In this document: positions 34,023-44,460 of the stretch, piece by piece
Position numbering within the stretch: the first letter of the stretch is position 1
How the letters are laid out: each line of letters starts with the position of its first letter
NCBI RefSeq assembly: GCF_001514305.1
Contig: NZ_KQ949080.1
Coordinates: forward strand, 79,057-143,056
Length of the DNA stretch: 64,000 bases
Direction: 5' to 3'
Source of the DNA: Streptomyces dysideae
GTDB taxonomy: Bacteria; Actinomycetota; Actinomycetes; Streptomycetales; Streptomycetaceae
The notes under the pieces: generated by a model
The model's input: only the letters and a program-made list of their open reading frames with translations
The model's database searches: none
What the model was told of the DNA's origin: nothing
Program-made: the position numbers and the translations under genes

Positions 34023-34805
34023 GTGTCCGCTACGCCCGTGTTGGCGTTGCGCGGAGTCTCCAAGCGATTCGGTGCGGTCCAGGCACTCACCGATGTCGAT
34101 CTGGAGGTCCACGCCGGAGAAGTGGTCGCCCTGGTGGGCGACAACGGCGCAGGAAAGTCAACCCTGGTCAAGACGATCGCGGGTGTCCACCCCATCGATG
34201 AGGGCGTCATCGAGTGGCAGGGCAACCCGGTCAGCATCAACAAGCCGCACGACGCACAGGGACTCGGCGTCGCGACCGTCTACCAGGACCTCGCCCTGTG
34301 CGACAACCTCGACGTGGTCGGCAACCTCTACCTCGGACGTGAACTGCTGCACCACGGCGTCATCGACGAGGTGACGATGGAGAAGAACGCGCGCGAACTG
34401 CTGAGCACGCTCTCCATCCGCATCCCGAGCGTACGCATCCCGATCGCGAGCCTCTCCGGTGGTCAGCGTCAGGTCGTCGCCATCGCCCGTGCGCTGATCG
34501 GCGACCCCAAGGTCGTCATCCTCGACGAGCCCACCGCCGCCCTCGGCGTCGAACAGACCGCGCAGGTCCTCGACCTGGTCGAGCGGCTGCGCGAGCGCGA
34601 CCTCGGCGTCATCCTCATCAGCCACAACATGGCCGATGTGAAGGCGGTCGCGGACATGGTCCACGTCCTGCGCCTGGGCAGGAACAACGGTGCCTTCTCC
34701 GTGAAGGACACCAGCCACGAAGAGATCATCGCCGCGATCACCGGTGCCACGGACAACGCCGTGACCCGCCGTGCGGGGCGGCACAGCACGGAGGCGGCAC
34801 AGTGA
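34023..34805 (+). CDS. xylG: Xylose-type ABC transporter ATPase XylG (single-domain)
   Basis: A 260-residue ATP-binding protein with one nucleotide-binding domain. Walker A is GDNGAGKST, the signature is LSGGQ, Walker B is VVILDEPTA and the H-loop is LISHNM. E. coli XylG has two such domains in tandem (about 510 residues); the actinomycete ones are single and presumably dimerise. GTG 34023 is preferred because AAGGAG (34008-34013) is 9 nt away; ATG 34014 directly abuts the SD. The stop overlaps the xylH start. Confidence 0.88.
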   Translation: MSATPVLALRGVSKRFGAVQALTDVDLEVHAGEVVALVGDNGAGKSTLVKTIAGVHPIDEGVIEWQGNPVSINKPHDAQGLGVATVYQDLALCDNLDVVGNLYLGRELLHHGVIDEVTMEKNARELLSTLSIRIPSVRIPIASLSGGQRQVVAIARALIGDPKVVILDEPTAALGVEQTAQVLDLVERLRERDLGVILISHNMADVKAVADMVHVLRLGRNNGAFSVKDTSHEEIIAAITGATDNAVTRRAGRHSTEAAQ

Positions 34806-36124
34806 GCGACACGTCCAAGGTCGAGAAGACGGAAGGCGTGGTGGAGACCCAGTCCACCGTGGCCCCCGCCGACGATCCCACGGCCGCCGCGGTGGCCGTC
34901 GTCGACCCGCGTCTGCTGGTCCGCGAAGAGGGCTTCAAGGGCTACTGGACCGAGTTCAAGCGCAAGACGAAGGGCGGTGAGCTGGGCTCGCTGCCGGTCG
35001 TCATCGGACTGATCGTCATCTGGACGATCTTCCAGCTGAAGAACGACCGCTTCCTCAGCGCCGACAACCTGTCGAACATCAGCTACTTCCTCTCCGCCAC
35101 CGGCATGATCGCCATCGGCCTGGTGTTCGTGCTGCTGCTCGGCGAGATCGACCTGTCCGTCGGCTCGGTCAGCGGTCTGGCGTCCACACTGTTCGCGGTG
35201 TTCGTGGTCGACCACACCATGAACGGTTGGCTGTCCCTGTTCCTGACCATCCTGACGGGCATCGGCATCGGTGCGCTGCACGGCTGGTTCTTCGCGAAAA
35301 TCGGCGTGCCGGCGTTCGTGGTGACACTCGCCGGCTTCCTCGGCTGGAACGGTCTGATGCTGTGGCTGCTCGGCTCGAGCGGCACCATCAACATCCCGTC
35401 CGACTCCGGCCCGGTGCACCTGCTCGGCCAGAACTCCTTCTTCATGGACCAGGCCATCATCGGCGCCTACGTGCTGGCCGGCCTCGGTGTGACGTCCATG
35501 GCCGTGGGCTCGTTCACCGAGCAGCGCCGCCGCCGTGCCGCGGGGGTGCCGTTCCGGCCCACCAGCGAGATCCTGCTGCGGGTCGGGCTGCTCGCCGTGG
35601 CGTCCTTCCTCGCTGCGGCCGTGCTGAACAACGCCTCGGGTGTCTCCAACGCGCTGGTGATCTTCCTCGCGGCGCTGGTGATCGTCGACTTCGTGCTGCG
35701 GCGCACCACGTACGGCCGTAAGGTCTTCGCGGTCGGCGGCGGCATCGAGGCGGCTCGCCGTGCCGGTATCAACGTGCCGATGATCCGGATCACCGTGTTC
35801 GCCATCGCCGGTGGGTTCGCGGCGGTCGGTGGCATGTTCTTCGCGGGGCAGACGGCCAGTGCGACGCTGAACGCCGGTGGCGGCAACACGCTGATGCTGG
35901 CGATCGCGGCGGCGGTCATCGGCGGTACGAGCCTCTTCGGTGGGCGCGGAACCGTGTGGTCGGCGCTGCTCGGCATGCTGGTGATCCAGTCGATCCAGAC
36001 CGGTCTGGATCTGCTGAACATGAACACGTCGATCCAGTACATGATCACCGGTGCGGTGCTGTTGGGTGCGGTCGTTATCGACTCCGTCTCTCGTAAGAGT
36101 CAGAAGGCCGCTGGACGCGCCTAG
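34802..36124 (+). CDS. xylH: Xylose-type ABC transporter permease XylH
   Basis: A 440-residue permease of the branched RbsC/XylH family. An 80-residue cytoplasmic N-terminal extension rich in Glu, Thr and Val precedes about ten helices. LGEIDLSVGSVSGLASTLFA is the best-known motif of the family, and GVPAFVVTLAGFLGWNGLML, FAVGGGIEAARRAGINV and AAVIGGTSLFGGRGTVW are also typical. It starts with GTG overlapping the xylG TGA. A terminator follows 42 nt after the stop. Confidence 0.9.
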   Translation: MSDTSKVEKTEGVVETQSTVAPADDPTAAAVAVVDPRLLVREEGFKGYWTEFKRKTKGGELGSLPVVIGLIVIWTIFQLKNDRFLSADNLSNISYFLSATGMIAIGLVFVLLLGEIDLSVGSVSGLASTLFAVFVVDHTMNGWLSLFLTILTGIGIGALHGWFFAKIGVPAFVVTLAGFLGWNGLMLWLLGSSGTINIPSDSGPVHLLGQNSFFMDQAIIGAYVLAGLGVTSMAVGSFTEQRRRRAAGVPFRPTSEILLRVGLLAVASFLAAAVLNNASGVSNALVIFLAALVIVDFVLRRTTYGRKVFAVGGGIEAARRAGINVPMIRITVFAIAGGFAAVGGMFFAGQTASATLNAGGGNTLMLAIAAAVIGGTSLFGGRGTVWSALLGMLVIQSIQTGLDLLNMNTSIQYMITGAVLLGAVVIDSVSRKSQKAAGRA

Positions 36125-36133
36125 ACGCAGCTG

Positions 36134-36158
36134 GTCGCGCAGTTCCCCGCGCCCCTGA
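36134..36158. repeat. Common Streptomyces intergenic repeat
   Basis: GTCGCGCAGTTCCCCGCGCC followed by CCTGA is a short sequence that I recall seeing many times between genes in Streptomyces chromosomes, usually just after stop codons. Here it lies between the xylH stop and its terminator. I see only one copy in this window. Confidence 0.5.
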
Positions 36159-36166
36159 GGGCGTGA

Positions 36167-36201
36167 CTGTTGCCCGGTGCCGAATGGGTACCGGGCAACA
36201 G
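36167..36201 (+). terminator. Terminator of xylFGH
   Basis: CTGTTGCCCGGT (36167-36178) pairs exactly with ACCGGGCAACAG (36190-36201); the stem is extended by further pairs in the loop. Confidence 0.8.
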
Positions 36202-36343
36202 GTGTGTCGTAGGACAGGCACATCTTGGGTACAGCCGATCGCGTGACGTATGACGCACCGCCCGGGCGCCGGGCGCAAAGGCGGAACATTAGACTCGACA
36301 AGCCCGGCAACAGCTCGAACAGCTCTACTGCAAGGAGGCACGG

Positions 36344-38272
36344 GTGCCGCTGCTGACCCGCATCAGGGGACCGCGTGATCTGGACCGGCTCAGCCTGGAG
36401 CAGCTGGACCAGCTGGCAGAGGAGATCCGGACCTTCCTCGTCGACGCCGTCTCCAAGACCGGCGGCCACCTCGGCCCCAACCTCGGTGTGGTGGAGCTGA
36501 CCATCGCCCTGCACCGGGTCTTCGAATCGCCCAAGGACAGGGTGCTCTGGGACACCGGCCACCAGTCCTACGTCCACAAGCTGCTCACCGGCCGTCAGGA
36601 CTTCTCCAAGCTGAAGATGAAGGGCGGCCTGTCCGGCTACCCCTCGCAGGCCGAGTCCGAGCACGACGTCATCGAGAACTCGCACGCGTCCACGGTCCTC
36701 GGCTGGGCCGACGGTCTCGCGAAGGCCAACCAGGTGCTGAAACGCGGCGACCACGTGGTCGCCGTGATCGGTGACGGCGCTCTCACCGGCGGTATGGCCT
36801 GGGAGGCGCTCAACAACATCGCCGACGCCAAGGACCGCCCGCTGGTCATCGTCGTCAACGACAACGAACGGTCCTACGCCCCGACCATCGGCGGCCTCGC
36901 CAACCATCTGGCGACGCTGCGGACCACGGACGGGTACGAGCGGTTCCTCGCCCGCACCAGGGAGGTGCTGGAGCGGACCCCCGTCGTGGGCAGGCCGCTC
37001 TACGAGACGCTCCACGGTGCCAAGAAGGGCCTCAAGGACTTCATCGCGCCCCAGGGCATGTTCGAGGACCTCGGCCTGAAGTACGTCGGCCCCATCGACG
37101 GCCACGACATCGAGGCCATGGAGTCCGCGCTGGCCCGCGCCAAGCGCTTCGGCGGCCCGGTCATCGTGCACTGCCTCACCGAGAAGGGCCGCGGCTACCA
37201 GCCCGCCCTCCAGGACGAGGCCGACCGCTTCCACGCCGTCGGCAAGATCCACCCCGACACGGGCCTGCCGATCGCCTCCTCCGGCGCCGACTGGACGTCC
37301 GTCTTCGGCGAGGAGATGGTCAAGCTCGGCAAGGAGCGGGAGGACGTCGTCGCCATCACGGCGGCCATGCTGCAGCCGGTCGGGCTCGACAAGTTCGCCA
37401 GGGCCTTCCCGGAGCGGGTCTACGACGTCGGCATCGCCGAGCAGCACGGCGCCGTCTCCGCGGCCGGCCTCGCCACGGGCGGGCTGCACCCGGTGTTCGC
37501 GGTGTACGCCACCTTCCTCAACCGTGCCTTCGACCAGGTCCTCATGGATGTCGCCCTCCACAAGTGCGGGGTGACGTTCGTACTGGACCGGGCCGGCATC
37601 ACCGGCACCGACGGCGCCTCCCACAACGGCATGTGGGACATGTCGATCCTCCAGGTGGTGCCCGGCCTGCGGCTGGCCGCGCCGCGTGACGCCGACCAGG
37701 TCCGGGCCCAGCTGCGCGAGGCCGTCGACGTCACGGACGCGCCGACCGTGGTCCGCTTCTCCAAGGGCGCCGTCGGCCCCGCCGTACCCGCCGTGGGACG
37801 GGTGGGAGGCATGGACGTGCTGCGCGAGCCGGGCACGGACACGCCCGACGTGCTGCTCGTCTCGGTGGGCGCGCTGGCGCCCATGTGCCTGGAGATCGCG
37901 TCCCTCCTCGACAAGCAGGGCATCTCCACCACCGTCGTCGACCCGCGCTGGGTCAAGCCCGTCGACGAGGCCATGGCCCCGCTCGCCGAGCGGCACCGCG
38001 TGGTCGTCACCGTCGAGGACAACTCCCGCGTCGGCGGCGTCGGCTCGACGGTCGCGCAGGCCCTGCGGGACGCCGGTGTCGACGTCCCGCTGCGCGACTT
38101 CGGCATCCCGCCGCGCTTCCTCGACCACGCCTCCCGCGCCGAGGTGCTGGCCGAGATCGGACTGACCGCGCCCGACATCGCCCGCCAGGTCACCGGGCTG
38201 GTCTCCAGGCTGGACGGCCGGTTCGACCGCACGGCGGCCGAGGTCGACTCGGTGGAGCCCGCGCGCGACTGA
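36344..38272 (+). CDS. dxs: 1-deoxy-D-xylulose-5-phosphate synthase
   Basis: A 642-residue thiamine-diphosphate enzyme that joins pyruvate and glyceraldehyde 3-phosphate, the first step of the MEP isoprenoid pathway. The length is normal. Seen are [35 protein letters not shown], the ThDP-binding [16 protein letters not shown] (from about residue 142) and [20 protein letters not shown] with the catalytic Glu. The transketolase C domain is complete. GTG 36344 has an AAGGAGG SD. Streptomycetes often carry two Dxs copies, so this need not be the only one. It has its own promoter in the 140 nt after the xylH terminator and ends before a strong terminator. Confidence 0.95.
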   Translation: MPLLTRIRGPRDLDRLSLEQLDQLAEEIRTFLVDAVSKTGGHLGPNLGVVELTIALHRVFESPKDRVLWDTGHQSYVHKLLTGRQDFSKLKMKGGLSGYPSQAESEHDVIENSHASTVLGWADGLAKANQVLKRGDHVVAVIGDGALTGGMAWEALNNIADAKDRPLVIVVNDNERSYAPTIGGLANHLATLRTTDGYERFLARTREVLERTPVVGRPLYETLHGAKKGLKDFIAPQGMFEDLGLKYVGPIDGHDIEAMESALARAKRFGGPVIVHCLTEKGRGYQPALQDEADRFHAVGKIHPDTGLPIASSGADWTSVFGEEMVKLGKEREDVVAITAAMLQPVGLDKFARAFPERVYDVGIAEQHGAVSAAGLATGGLHPVFAVYATFLNRAFDQVLMDVALHKCGVTFVLDRAGITGTDGASHNGMWDMSILQVVPGLRLAAPRDADQVRAQLREAVDVTDAPTVVRFSKGAVGPAVPAVGRVGGMDVLREPGTDTPDVLLVSVGALAPMCLEIASLLDKQGISTTVVDPRWVKPVDEAMAPLAERHRVVVTVEDNSRVGGVGSTVAQALRDAGVDVPLRDFGIPPRFLDHASRAEVLAEIGLTAPDIARQVTGLVSRLDGRFDRTAAEVDSVEPARD

Positions 38273-38289
38273 GTAAGGCAAGGCCGGAT

Positions 38290-38327
38290 GGGCCGGTTCG
38301 CCACCCCCTGCGGTGGCGAACCGGCCC
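38290..38327 (+). terminator. Terminator of dxs
   Basis: GGGCCGGTTCGCCACC (38290-38305) pairs exactly with GGTGGCGAACCGGCCC (38312-38327) around a 6-nt loop. A perfect 16-bp stem 18 nt after the stop. Confidence 0.85.
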
Positions 38328-38486
38328 CTTCGCGTGCATCTGCACCGCGCGGCATCCGCGCCGACCTCACCCGCGACCACGCCGACGCCGAGTGCTGGTC
38401 CAGCGCGGGCGGGCTGTACACGGCCGCCGGTACGAAGATCAGCGACGTTGCCGCAGGTTTCCTCCGGCCTGATCTCCCGGCAGACC

Positions 38487-38861
38487 TCAGCGCGGGCGCA
38501 CCGTACGCGGTCCCGCCACCTCCGCCCCCAACTCCCCGACCCGGCGCCGCAGTTCCCGGTCCGCCGTCACGACCAGACACGGGTGGCAGTCGGCCCGTGC
38601 CACCAGGTCGACCATGTGGTCGTCCCCGCTGCCGGCCGCCGACTCCACCCGTACCCCCGGCACCGACTCCACCCCACGGGCGGCGCCCTCCACCACCAGC
38701 ACGATCTCCACGGGCCCCGTACGCCCCGGCACCCCGTCCGCCGCCAACCGGTCCCGCAGCCGCTCGGCGGCCCCCCGCCGGTCCCGCCACCACCCGTCGG
38801 GCACCGACCCGACGACGTTCGCGGCGTCGACGATCACGAGCAGCGGGACGTTCTCAGTCAT
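38487..38861 (-). CDS. NYN/PIN-like nuclease-fold protein
   Basis: A 124-residue protein with the layout of the NYN/YacP branch of PIN-like RNases. VIVDAANVVGSVPDGWWRDR carries the first acidic residue, AGSGDDHMVDLVARA the central acidic pair and CLVVTADRELRRRV the last acidic residue that would complete a metal site. Databases often label such streptomycete proteins as NTP pyrophosphohydrolase, but the motifs fit NYN better. ATG 38861. It lies 26 nt downstream of the dehydrogenase gene on the same strand, so the two are probably one transcript. Confidence 0.7.
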   Translation of the reverse strand: MTENVPLLVIVDAANVVGSVPDGWWRDRRGAAERLRDRLAADGVPGRTGPVEIVLVVEGAARGVESVPGVRVESAAGSGDDHMVDLVARADCHPCLVVTADRELRRRVGELGAEVAGPRTVRPR

Positions 38862-38887
38862 GGGGCAAGGGTCGCACGGACGCGGGA

Positions 38888-39778
38888 TCAGTCCGTCGGC
38901 TTCTCGTCGTAGCTGGCGAAGTACGCGGCGACCATGTCCTCGTCGGCGTGGCCCTGCGCGGCCGCCCGTTCCAGGCGCTCGGCACTCGCGGCGGCCACGT
39001 CCAGGCGTACGCCGTTGCGCGCGCCGGCCTCGACGATGAGGCGGGCGTCCTTGGCGGCGGTGGCGACCGCGAACTGGGCGGGGGAGAGCTGGTCGTCGAG
39101 GACCAGGCCCGCCTTGGCGCGCAGGTAGCCCATGTCGAGCGGGCCGCCGGCGATCAGCTCGAAGAAGCTGTCGGGGTCGACGCCGAGCGCCCGGGACAGG
39201 GCCAGCACCTCGCCGGTCGCGGTGGTCGCCGCGAGGACCCAGCTGTTGGCGACCAGCTTGAGCCGGGTCGCGGTGCCGGCCGCGCCGTCGTCGCCGGTCC
39301 ACACCGTACGGGCGCCCACCGCGTCGAACACCGGCGTGACCGTGGCCCGGCCGGTCTCCGGCCCCGCGGCCAGCACGGTCAGCCGACCGGCCTCGGCGGG
39401 CTGGCGGGTGCCCAGGACCGGGGCGTCGTAGAAGAGCAGGCCGTGGTCGCGGGCGAAGCCGGCCAGGTCCTCGATCCCGTCGAGTCCCGCCGTGGTCGAC
39501 TGCACCCACGCGGTCCCGGACCGCAGCGCGGGAGCCGCCTCGCGCATCACGTCCAGGGTGGCGGGACCGTCGTAGAGCATGGTCAGGACGACGTCGGCGC
39601 CGGTCACCGCCTCGGCGGGCGTGGCGGCGACGGTGATGCCGTCGGCGGCGAGCGGTTCGGCCTTGGCGCGGGTGCGGTTCCAGGCCTGGACGGTGTGTCC
39701 GGCGCGGGCGAGGTTGCGGGCCATCGCGGCGCCCATGATGCCGGTGCCCAGGACGGCCACGGTCAGCTTGTCGGTCAT
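38888..39778 (-). CDS. NAD(P)-dependent beta-hydroxyacid dehydrogenase (3-hydroxyisobutyrate dehydrogenase family)
   Basis: A 296-residue protein. The Rossmann motif VAVLGTGIMGAAMARNLARA is at the N terminus, QSTTAGLDGIEDLAGFA is the substrate loop, FYDAPVLGTRQPAEAGRLTV is the next conserved strand, and RLKLVANSWVLAATTATGE provides the catalytic Lys of the family. Members oxidise 3-hydroxy acids or reduce aldehydes such as succinic semialdehyde. ATG 39778 is chosen for AGGAAG about 8 nt upstream. The usual TS-x-SP active-site helix is represented by the VLGTRQP stretch; the true substrate cannot be told. Confidence 0.85.
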   Translation of the reverse strand: MTDKLTVAVLGTGIMGAAMARNLARAGHTVQAWNRTRAKAEPLAADGITVAATPAEAVTGADVVLTMLYDGPATLDVMREAAPALRSGTAWVQSTTAGLDGIEDLAGFARDHGLLFYDAPVLGTRQPAEAGRLTVLAAGPETGRATVTPVFDAVGARTVWTGDDGAAGTATRLKLVANSWVLAATTATGEVLALSRALGVDPDSFFELIAGGPLDMGYLRAKAGLVLDDQLSPAQFAVATAAKDARLIVEAGARNGVRLDVAAASAERLERAAAQGHADEDMVAAYFASYDEKPTD

Positions 39779-39970
39779 GATGTCGACTTCCTGGTCTCGC
39801 GCGGAACAAACGGTCATTGATCAACATCTCCCACTCCATCACCGTGGGGGTGTGCTCAAGCTCACTTGATCACACGGAAGATGGTGTCCGTATACCTGAA
39901 CTTGTCCCTAGCAACATCACACTTCCGCCAAGTACTGTCCCAGCTGCCTTTTTAAATCTTCATATGGCGG
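39779..39970. other. Divergent promoter region between dehydrogenase and LamG gene
   Basis: About 190 nt of lower-GC DNA with T- and A-rich tracts (CTTTTTAAATCTTCATATG near 39944-39965). It must contain promoters for both directions. No operator is recognised. Confidence 0.5.
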
Positions 39971-42900
39971 GTGGGGTGTGTGAACACAGGGGCCAAGCTG
40001 CGAAGACGTGTCGCGGGAGGGGCGCTGTCCGTGGCGCTGAGTGTCGGCATGGTCATGGGTCTGCCGCCCGCGGCGGCGACTGCCGGGCCAGCATCGACGC
40101 CGCAGGTGACGGGCGAACCGGCCTCGGATGCCAGCCCGTTGACCGAGGCCGAAGCGCTGACGGAGGCCTAGCGGACCGGCACGGATGTGGAGATCGTGTC
40201 GCTGCGCAGCGAGAGCAGCGAGGTGTATGCGACACCGGACGGCAATCTCGAAGCGCGGGAGCATCTGCGTCCCGTACGCGCGCGGGTGGACGGCGCATGG
40301 AAGCCGATCGACACCGGCCTGGCGAAGAGCGCCGACGGCACGGTCGCGCCCAGGGCTACGACGGTACAGCTGGAGTTCTCCGGCGGCGGTGATGCGCCCC
40401 TGGTGCGCATGGAACGCGCCGGACGTGAACTCGCCCTGTCCTGGCCGACGAAACTTCCGGCCCCCGAACTCGACGGGGACACCGCGACCTACCGGAACGT
40501 CCTCCCGGACGTGGATCTGCGCATGGGTGCTCAGGAGGATGGCTTCACCCAGCTGCTCGTGGTCAAGTCGGCCGAGGCGGCGGCCAATCCGGAGCTCGCC
40601 GAGTTGCGTCTGAAGCTGTCCGCCCAGGGGCTTGACGTGCGCGAGACGGCGTCTGGCGGTCTGGAAGCGGTCGACGAAGGCGCCGGGAGCGCGGTGTTCG
40701 AGGCTCCCAAGCCTGTCATGTGGGACTCCAGCCCCGGCAAGACGGCCGCTGCGGATCCGACCGCCGAGAACAGCGCGGCGTCCGGATCCGCCGAGTCCGC
40801 CCTTAGCACCACCGCCCTCGCATCCGGCGACGGAGCCACCGAGGGGGGCGAGCCCGGCGCCGGTGAGTCCGGAAAGCTTGCGCCCGTCGGTGTGGAGCTT
40901 CCGGCCGAGGGCCGCGAGCTGGTGCTCAAGCCGGACGCGGACGTCCTGAAGGGCCCCGACACGCAGTACCCCGTCTTCATCGACCCGCAGTGGTACTCGC
41001 CCAAGCCGTCCGCGTGGACGATGGTGTCGAAGTACTGGGCGTCGGCGCCGCAGTGGAAGTTCAACGGCGAGTCCACCGCCGGCATGGGCTACTGCGGCTG
41101 GTACTACTGCAAGCCGTACGACACCAAGCGGCTCTTCTACCGCATCCCCGTCTCCAAGTTCGCGGGCCGGCGCATCCTGTCCGCCGAGTTCGTCGTGCGC
41201 AATACCTGATCGGCGTCCTGCTCGGCCCGCGGTGTGCAGCTGTGGCGTACGAAGGGCATCAGCTCGTCGACCACCTGGAACTCCCAGGACGACTCGAGCT
41301 TCTGGATCGACCACCTCAGGACGGGGAGCTTCGCGTACGGCTACGACGGCTGCGCCACCAAGGACGCGGAGTTCGACGTGCAGTCCGCGGTGCAGCAGGC
41401 CGCGAACGGCAAGTGGTCGACGATGACCTTCGGTCTGAAGGCGTCCAGTGAGACGGACGAGTACGGCTGGAAGCGTTTCTCGGACGACGCGTTCCTGCGG
41501 GTCAAGTACAACCGTCCGCCGCCCCAGCTCAAGATGTCGCAGCTGACGATGCAGTACGGCGGCACCTGCAAGAGGCCCTCCGTCCAGGCACGCGTCCACA
41601 CTCTGGGCCAGATCTACGCGGACAGCGTCACTGACCCCGACGGCGACCAGGTCGCCGTGCAGTTCCAGGCCAAGTGGGACGCGGGCGACGGCAAGGGACT
41701 CATCGCCCGCTGGAAGCCGCCGCTGACGAGGTACAAGAAGTCGGGCTCCAGCTTCTCGATCGCGCTGCCCTCGTCGATCACACCGAACAAGCAGGTGCAC
41801 TGGTACGCGCGGGTCCGGGACACGGACAGCGTGGGCGAGGGCAACTACTCGCCGTGGTCGTACGCCGGTGACCCGACCGGCTGTTACTTCGTCTACGACA
41901 CCGATGTGCCCGAGGCACCGACGGTCGCGTCGGGCGAGTACCCGTTCTCGGATCCGGAGGACCCGAACGACCCGTGGTACGACGGCATCGGCAAGTACGG
42001 GTCGTTCGAGATGAAGGCCGCTGACGGCGACGTGACCAAGTACTGGTACGGCGTCAACGTCGATCCGTCGTCGGCGAACACGATCACGACGTCGGGCGGC
42101 GCGGCCAGGACCGTCGCACTGCTGCCGCCCAAGGTCGGTCCCAACACTCTGTACGTCTCCTCCGTCGATTCGGCAGGCAACGTGTCGGAGGCTGCCGGGT
42201 ATCGGTTCCGGGTCAAGGCCGGACAGCCGGAGCGGGCGACGTGGCAGCTGGACGACGCTGCCGGGGCGAGCGCAGCCCAGGGATCGGCGCCGGAGCGCAC
42301 CGCCGAATTGCGCGGCGGTGTGACACCCGGCGTGGCCGGGGCCAAGGGGATGGCGGCGTCGTTCGACGGGGTTGACGACTACGTGGTCACTGACATCCCC
42401 ACGGTGGACACCTCGACCGGGTTCGCCGTCTCGGCGTGGGCGAAGCTGTCGGCGATGCCGGACCATGCGGCGATCGTCGCGGCGCAGCCGGGCAACCACG
42501 CGCCGGGCTTCGAGCTGTACTACTCGAAGGCGTACGACCGGTGGGTGTTCAACCAGTACACGGCCGACACCACGGGCGCGGGCATCGCACGGGCCATGCA
42601 GGCATCGGCGGGTGGTGTGAAGGCCGGCGAGTGGACGCACCTGGTGGGCAGCTACAGCGCGAGCAGCGATGAGCTGAAGCTGTACGTCAACGGGGCGCTG
42701 GCGGGGACCACGACGTACAGCTCGGCGTGGGACGCGCGGCGTGGTCTGCAGATCGGCGCCGGTTCCTACAGCGGGCAGCCGGGGTCGTTCTTCCCTGGGG
42801 CGATCGACGAGGTGCAGATCTTCGACAAGCCGGTGTCGGCCGGCGAGGTGACCCGGCTGTACGGCAAGGAGTCGCTCATCTCGGGCCGTCCCGCGAGGGC

Positions 42901-44317
42901 GGTGTTCCCCTTGGACGAGCTCGTTACGGACAGCGAAGGCAACCCCACGACCGTGGTGACGGGCGCCGCGGAGGTACCGTCCGCGACGTTCTCCGGCGGC
43001 GCTGCCCCGGGGCAGCCCGGCATCGCGGGCAAGGCGCTGACGCTGGACGGGGCGGACGACTACGCCACCACCGGGCGGCCGCTGTTGAACAACCAGCGCA
43101 GCTTCGCGGTTTCCGCCTGGGCGAAACTGCCCAGGACCAAGCCCGACCACGCCGCGGTCGTCGTGACCCAGGCGGGCACGTACCGGCCGGGGCTGGAGTT
43201 GTACTACTCCAAGGCGTTCGACCGGTGGGCGGTCAACCAGTACTCGGCCGACTCCTCGAGCGCCACACCGATCCGGGCGATGCAGGCCGACGGGCAGACC
43301 GCCTACGGCGACACATGGACCCACCTGGTGGGTGTGCACGACACCGTCGCCAACAAGCTCACCCTGTACGTCAACGGGGTCAAGGCCGGGGAGACGGCCC
43401 TGCAGGCAGGTTGGTACGCGGGCGGCGCTGTGCAGATCGGCGCGGGCTCCTACGACGGCCAGCCCGGCTCGTTCTTCTCCGGACAGATCGACGACGTGCG
43501 CCTGTTTGACCGGCCGGTCTCCGCCGACGAGATCCGGCAGTTGTTCCGGCAGCGGCCGCTGGTCAAGGGCCGCTGGCTGTTGGACGAGGTGACCACCGGC
43601 ACCCCGGCCACCAGCCCGGACGCCCCCGCCGAGAACAGGGCGCTGACCGTGGGCGGCGGTGCGCAGACCGGACTCGGCTGGGTCGACAGCGGCGCGCTGG
43701 AACTGGACGGCGTCGATGACTACGCGGCGACCGCCACGCCTGTCATCGACACGGGCGCCAGCTTCACGGTGATGGGCTGGGTCACGTCGGCCGGTGTCCC
43801 GACCCGCAGCGCTGCTGTGCTGAGCGCGCCGGGCGCCTCCAACAGCGCCTTCGCCATTCGGCACGTACCCGCGGACACGGGCGCCGGGCGCTGGCAGATC
43901 TCGATGCCGGACTCCGACTCGGCGGACGCCGCGGTCGTACGCGTCGAGAACCATCAGTTCTACGACGCACGGGACTGGAACCATCTGGCGCTCGCGTACG
44001 ACGGCTTCACCAAGGAGGCCCGGCTCTATGTGAACGGGCAGCTGGAGGAGGTCGCCTGCGCGGACGTGGACGGTGACGGCGAGTCCGACGACACCACCTG
44101 CGCCGACCGGTTGTCGCGGTCCGAGAACGTCCTGTCGTACAAGGCCACGGGCGGGCTGCAGATCGGCCGGGCCAGGACGGCGGGAACGTGGGGCGAGTAC
44201 TGGCCCGGCGCCGTCGACGACGTGTGGGTCTTCCAAGGCACGCTGAGCGATTCTCAGATCTCCCATCTGTCGCTGGGCATGTGGGGAGTCGCCACCGAGG
44301 TACCCGGCACGGACTGA
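39971..44317 (+). pseudogene. Large secreted LamG-domain surface protein with two in-frame stops
   Basis: One continuous frame of 1448 codons broken only by TAG (40169-40171) and TGA (41207-41209). Segment 1 holds a signal peptide (RRRVAGGALSVALSVGMVMG, ending AAATA). Segment 2 is the beta-rich region with SLRSESSEVYATPDGNLE and a DNRLRE-type domain running across the second stop (KRLFYRIPVSKFAGRRILSA, then QLWRTKGISSSTTWNSQ). Segment 3 has an FN3-like part (DTDVPEAPTVASGEYPFSDP) and three LamG/concanavalin-like domains (about 42290-42870, 42990-43545 and 43640-44290), each with FDGVDDY or LDGADDY and AWAKL strings. It normally precedes RHS genes. Codon bias is intact throughout, so the stops are recent, read through, or sequencing errors. 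GTG 39971 or 39980 would start it. Confidence 0.75.
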
Positions 44318-44325
44318 CCGGGAAC

Positions 44326-44363
44326 GGTGCCGGCCCGTCGCCATCGGCGTACGGGCCGGCACC
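44326..44363 (+). terminator. Hairpin between LamG and RHS genes
   Basis: GGTGCCGGCCCGT (44326-44338) pairs exactly with ACGGGCCGGCACC (44351-44363), 9 nt after the LamG stop. Confidence 0.75.
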
Positions 44364-44460
44364 GCGTTGCGGCCCGGCTCCGGCACGGGCCGCCACCGGC
44401 TTCACACGAGCATTCACACGAGTCTCACGCACTCCTGCGCGAGCGAATCCGAGGGGAACG

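Noticed and set aside
34469..38380. 1303-residue minus-strand open frame across xylG, xylH and dxs
   Set aside because: It crosses three well-supported genes on the other strand and consists of low-complexity Arg/Asp/His text.
38340..38480. A gene fragment in the gap after the dxs terminator (text such as AGGLYTAAGTKISDVAAGFL)
   Set aside because: It looks slightly protein-like, but I could not assign any family and no start or stop context supports it.
39917..44386. 1489-residue open frame on the minus strand opposite the LamG gene
   Set aside because: It is an antisense shadow of high-GC coding DNA: Arg/Gly/His-rich, no domain text, and the plus strand gives clear LamG domains.
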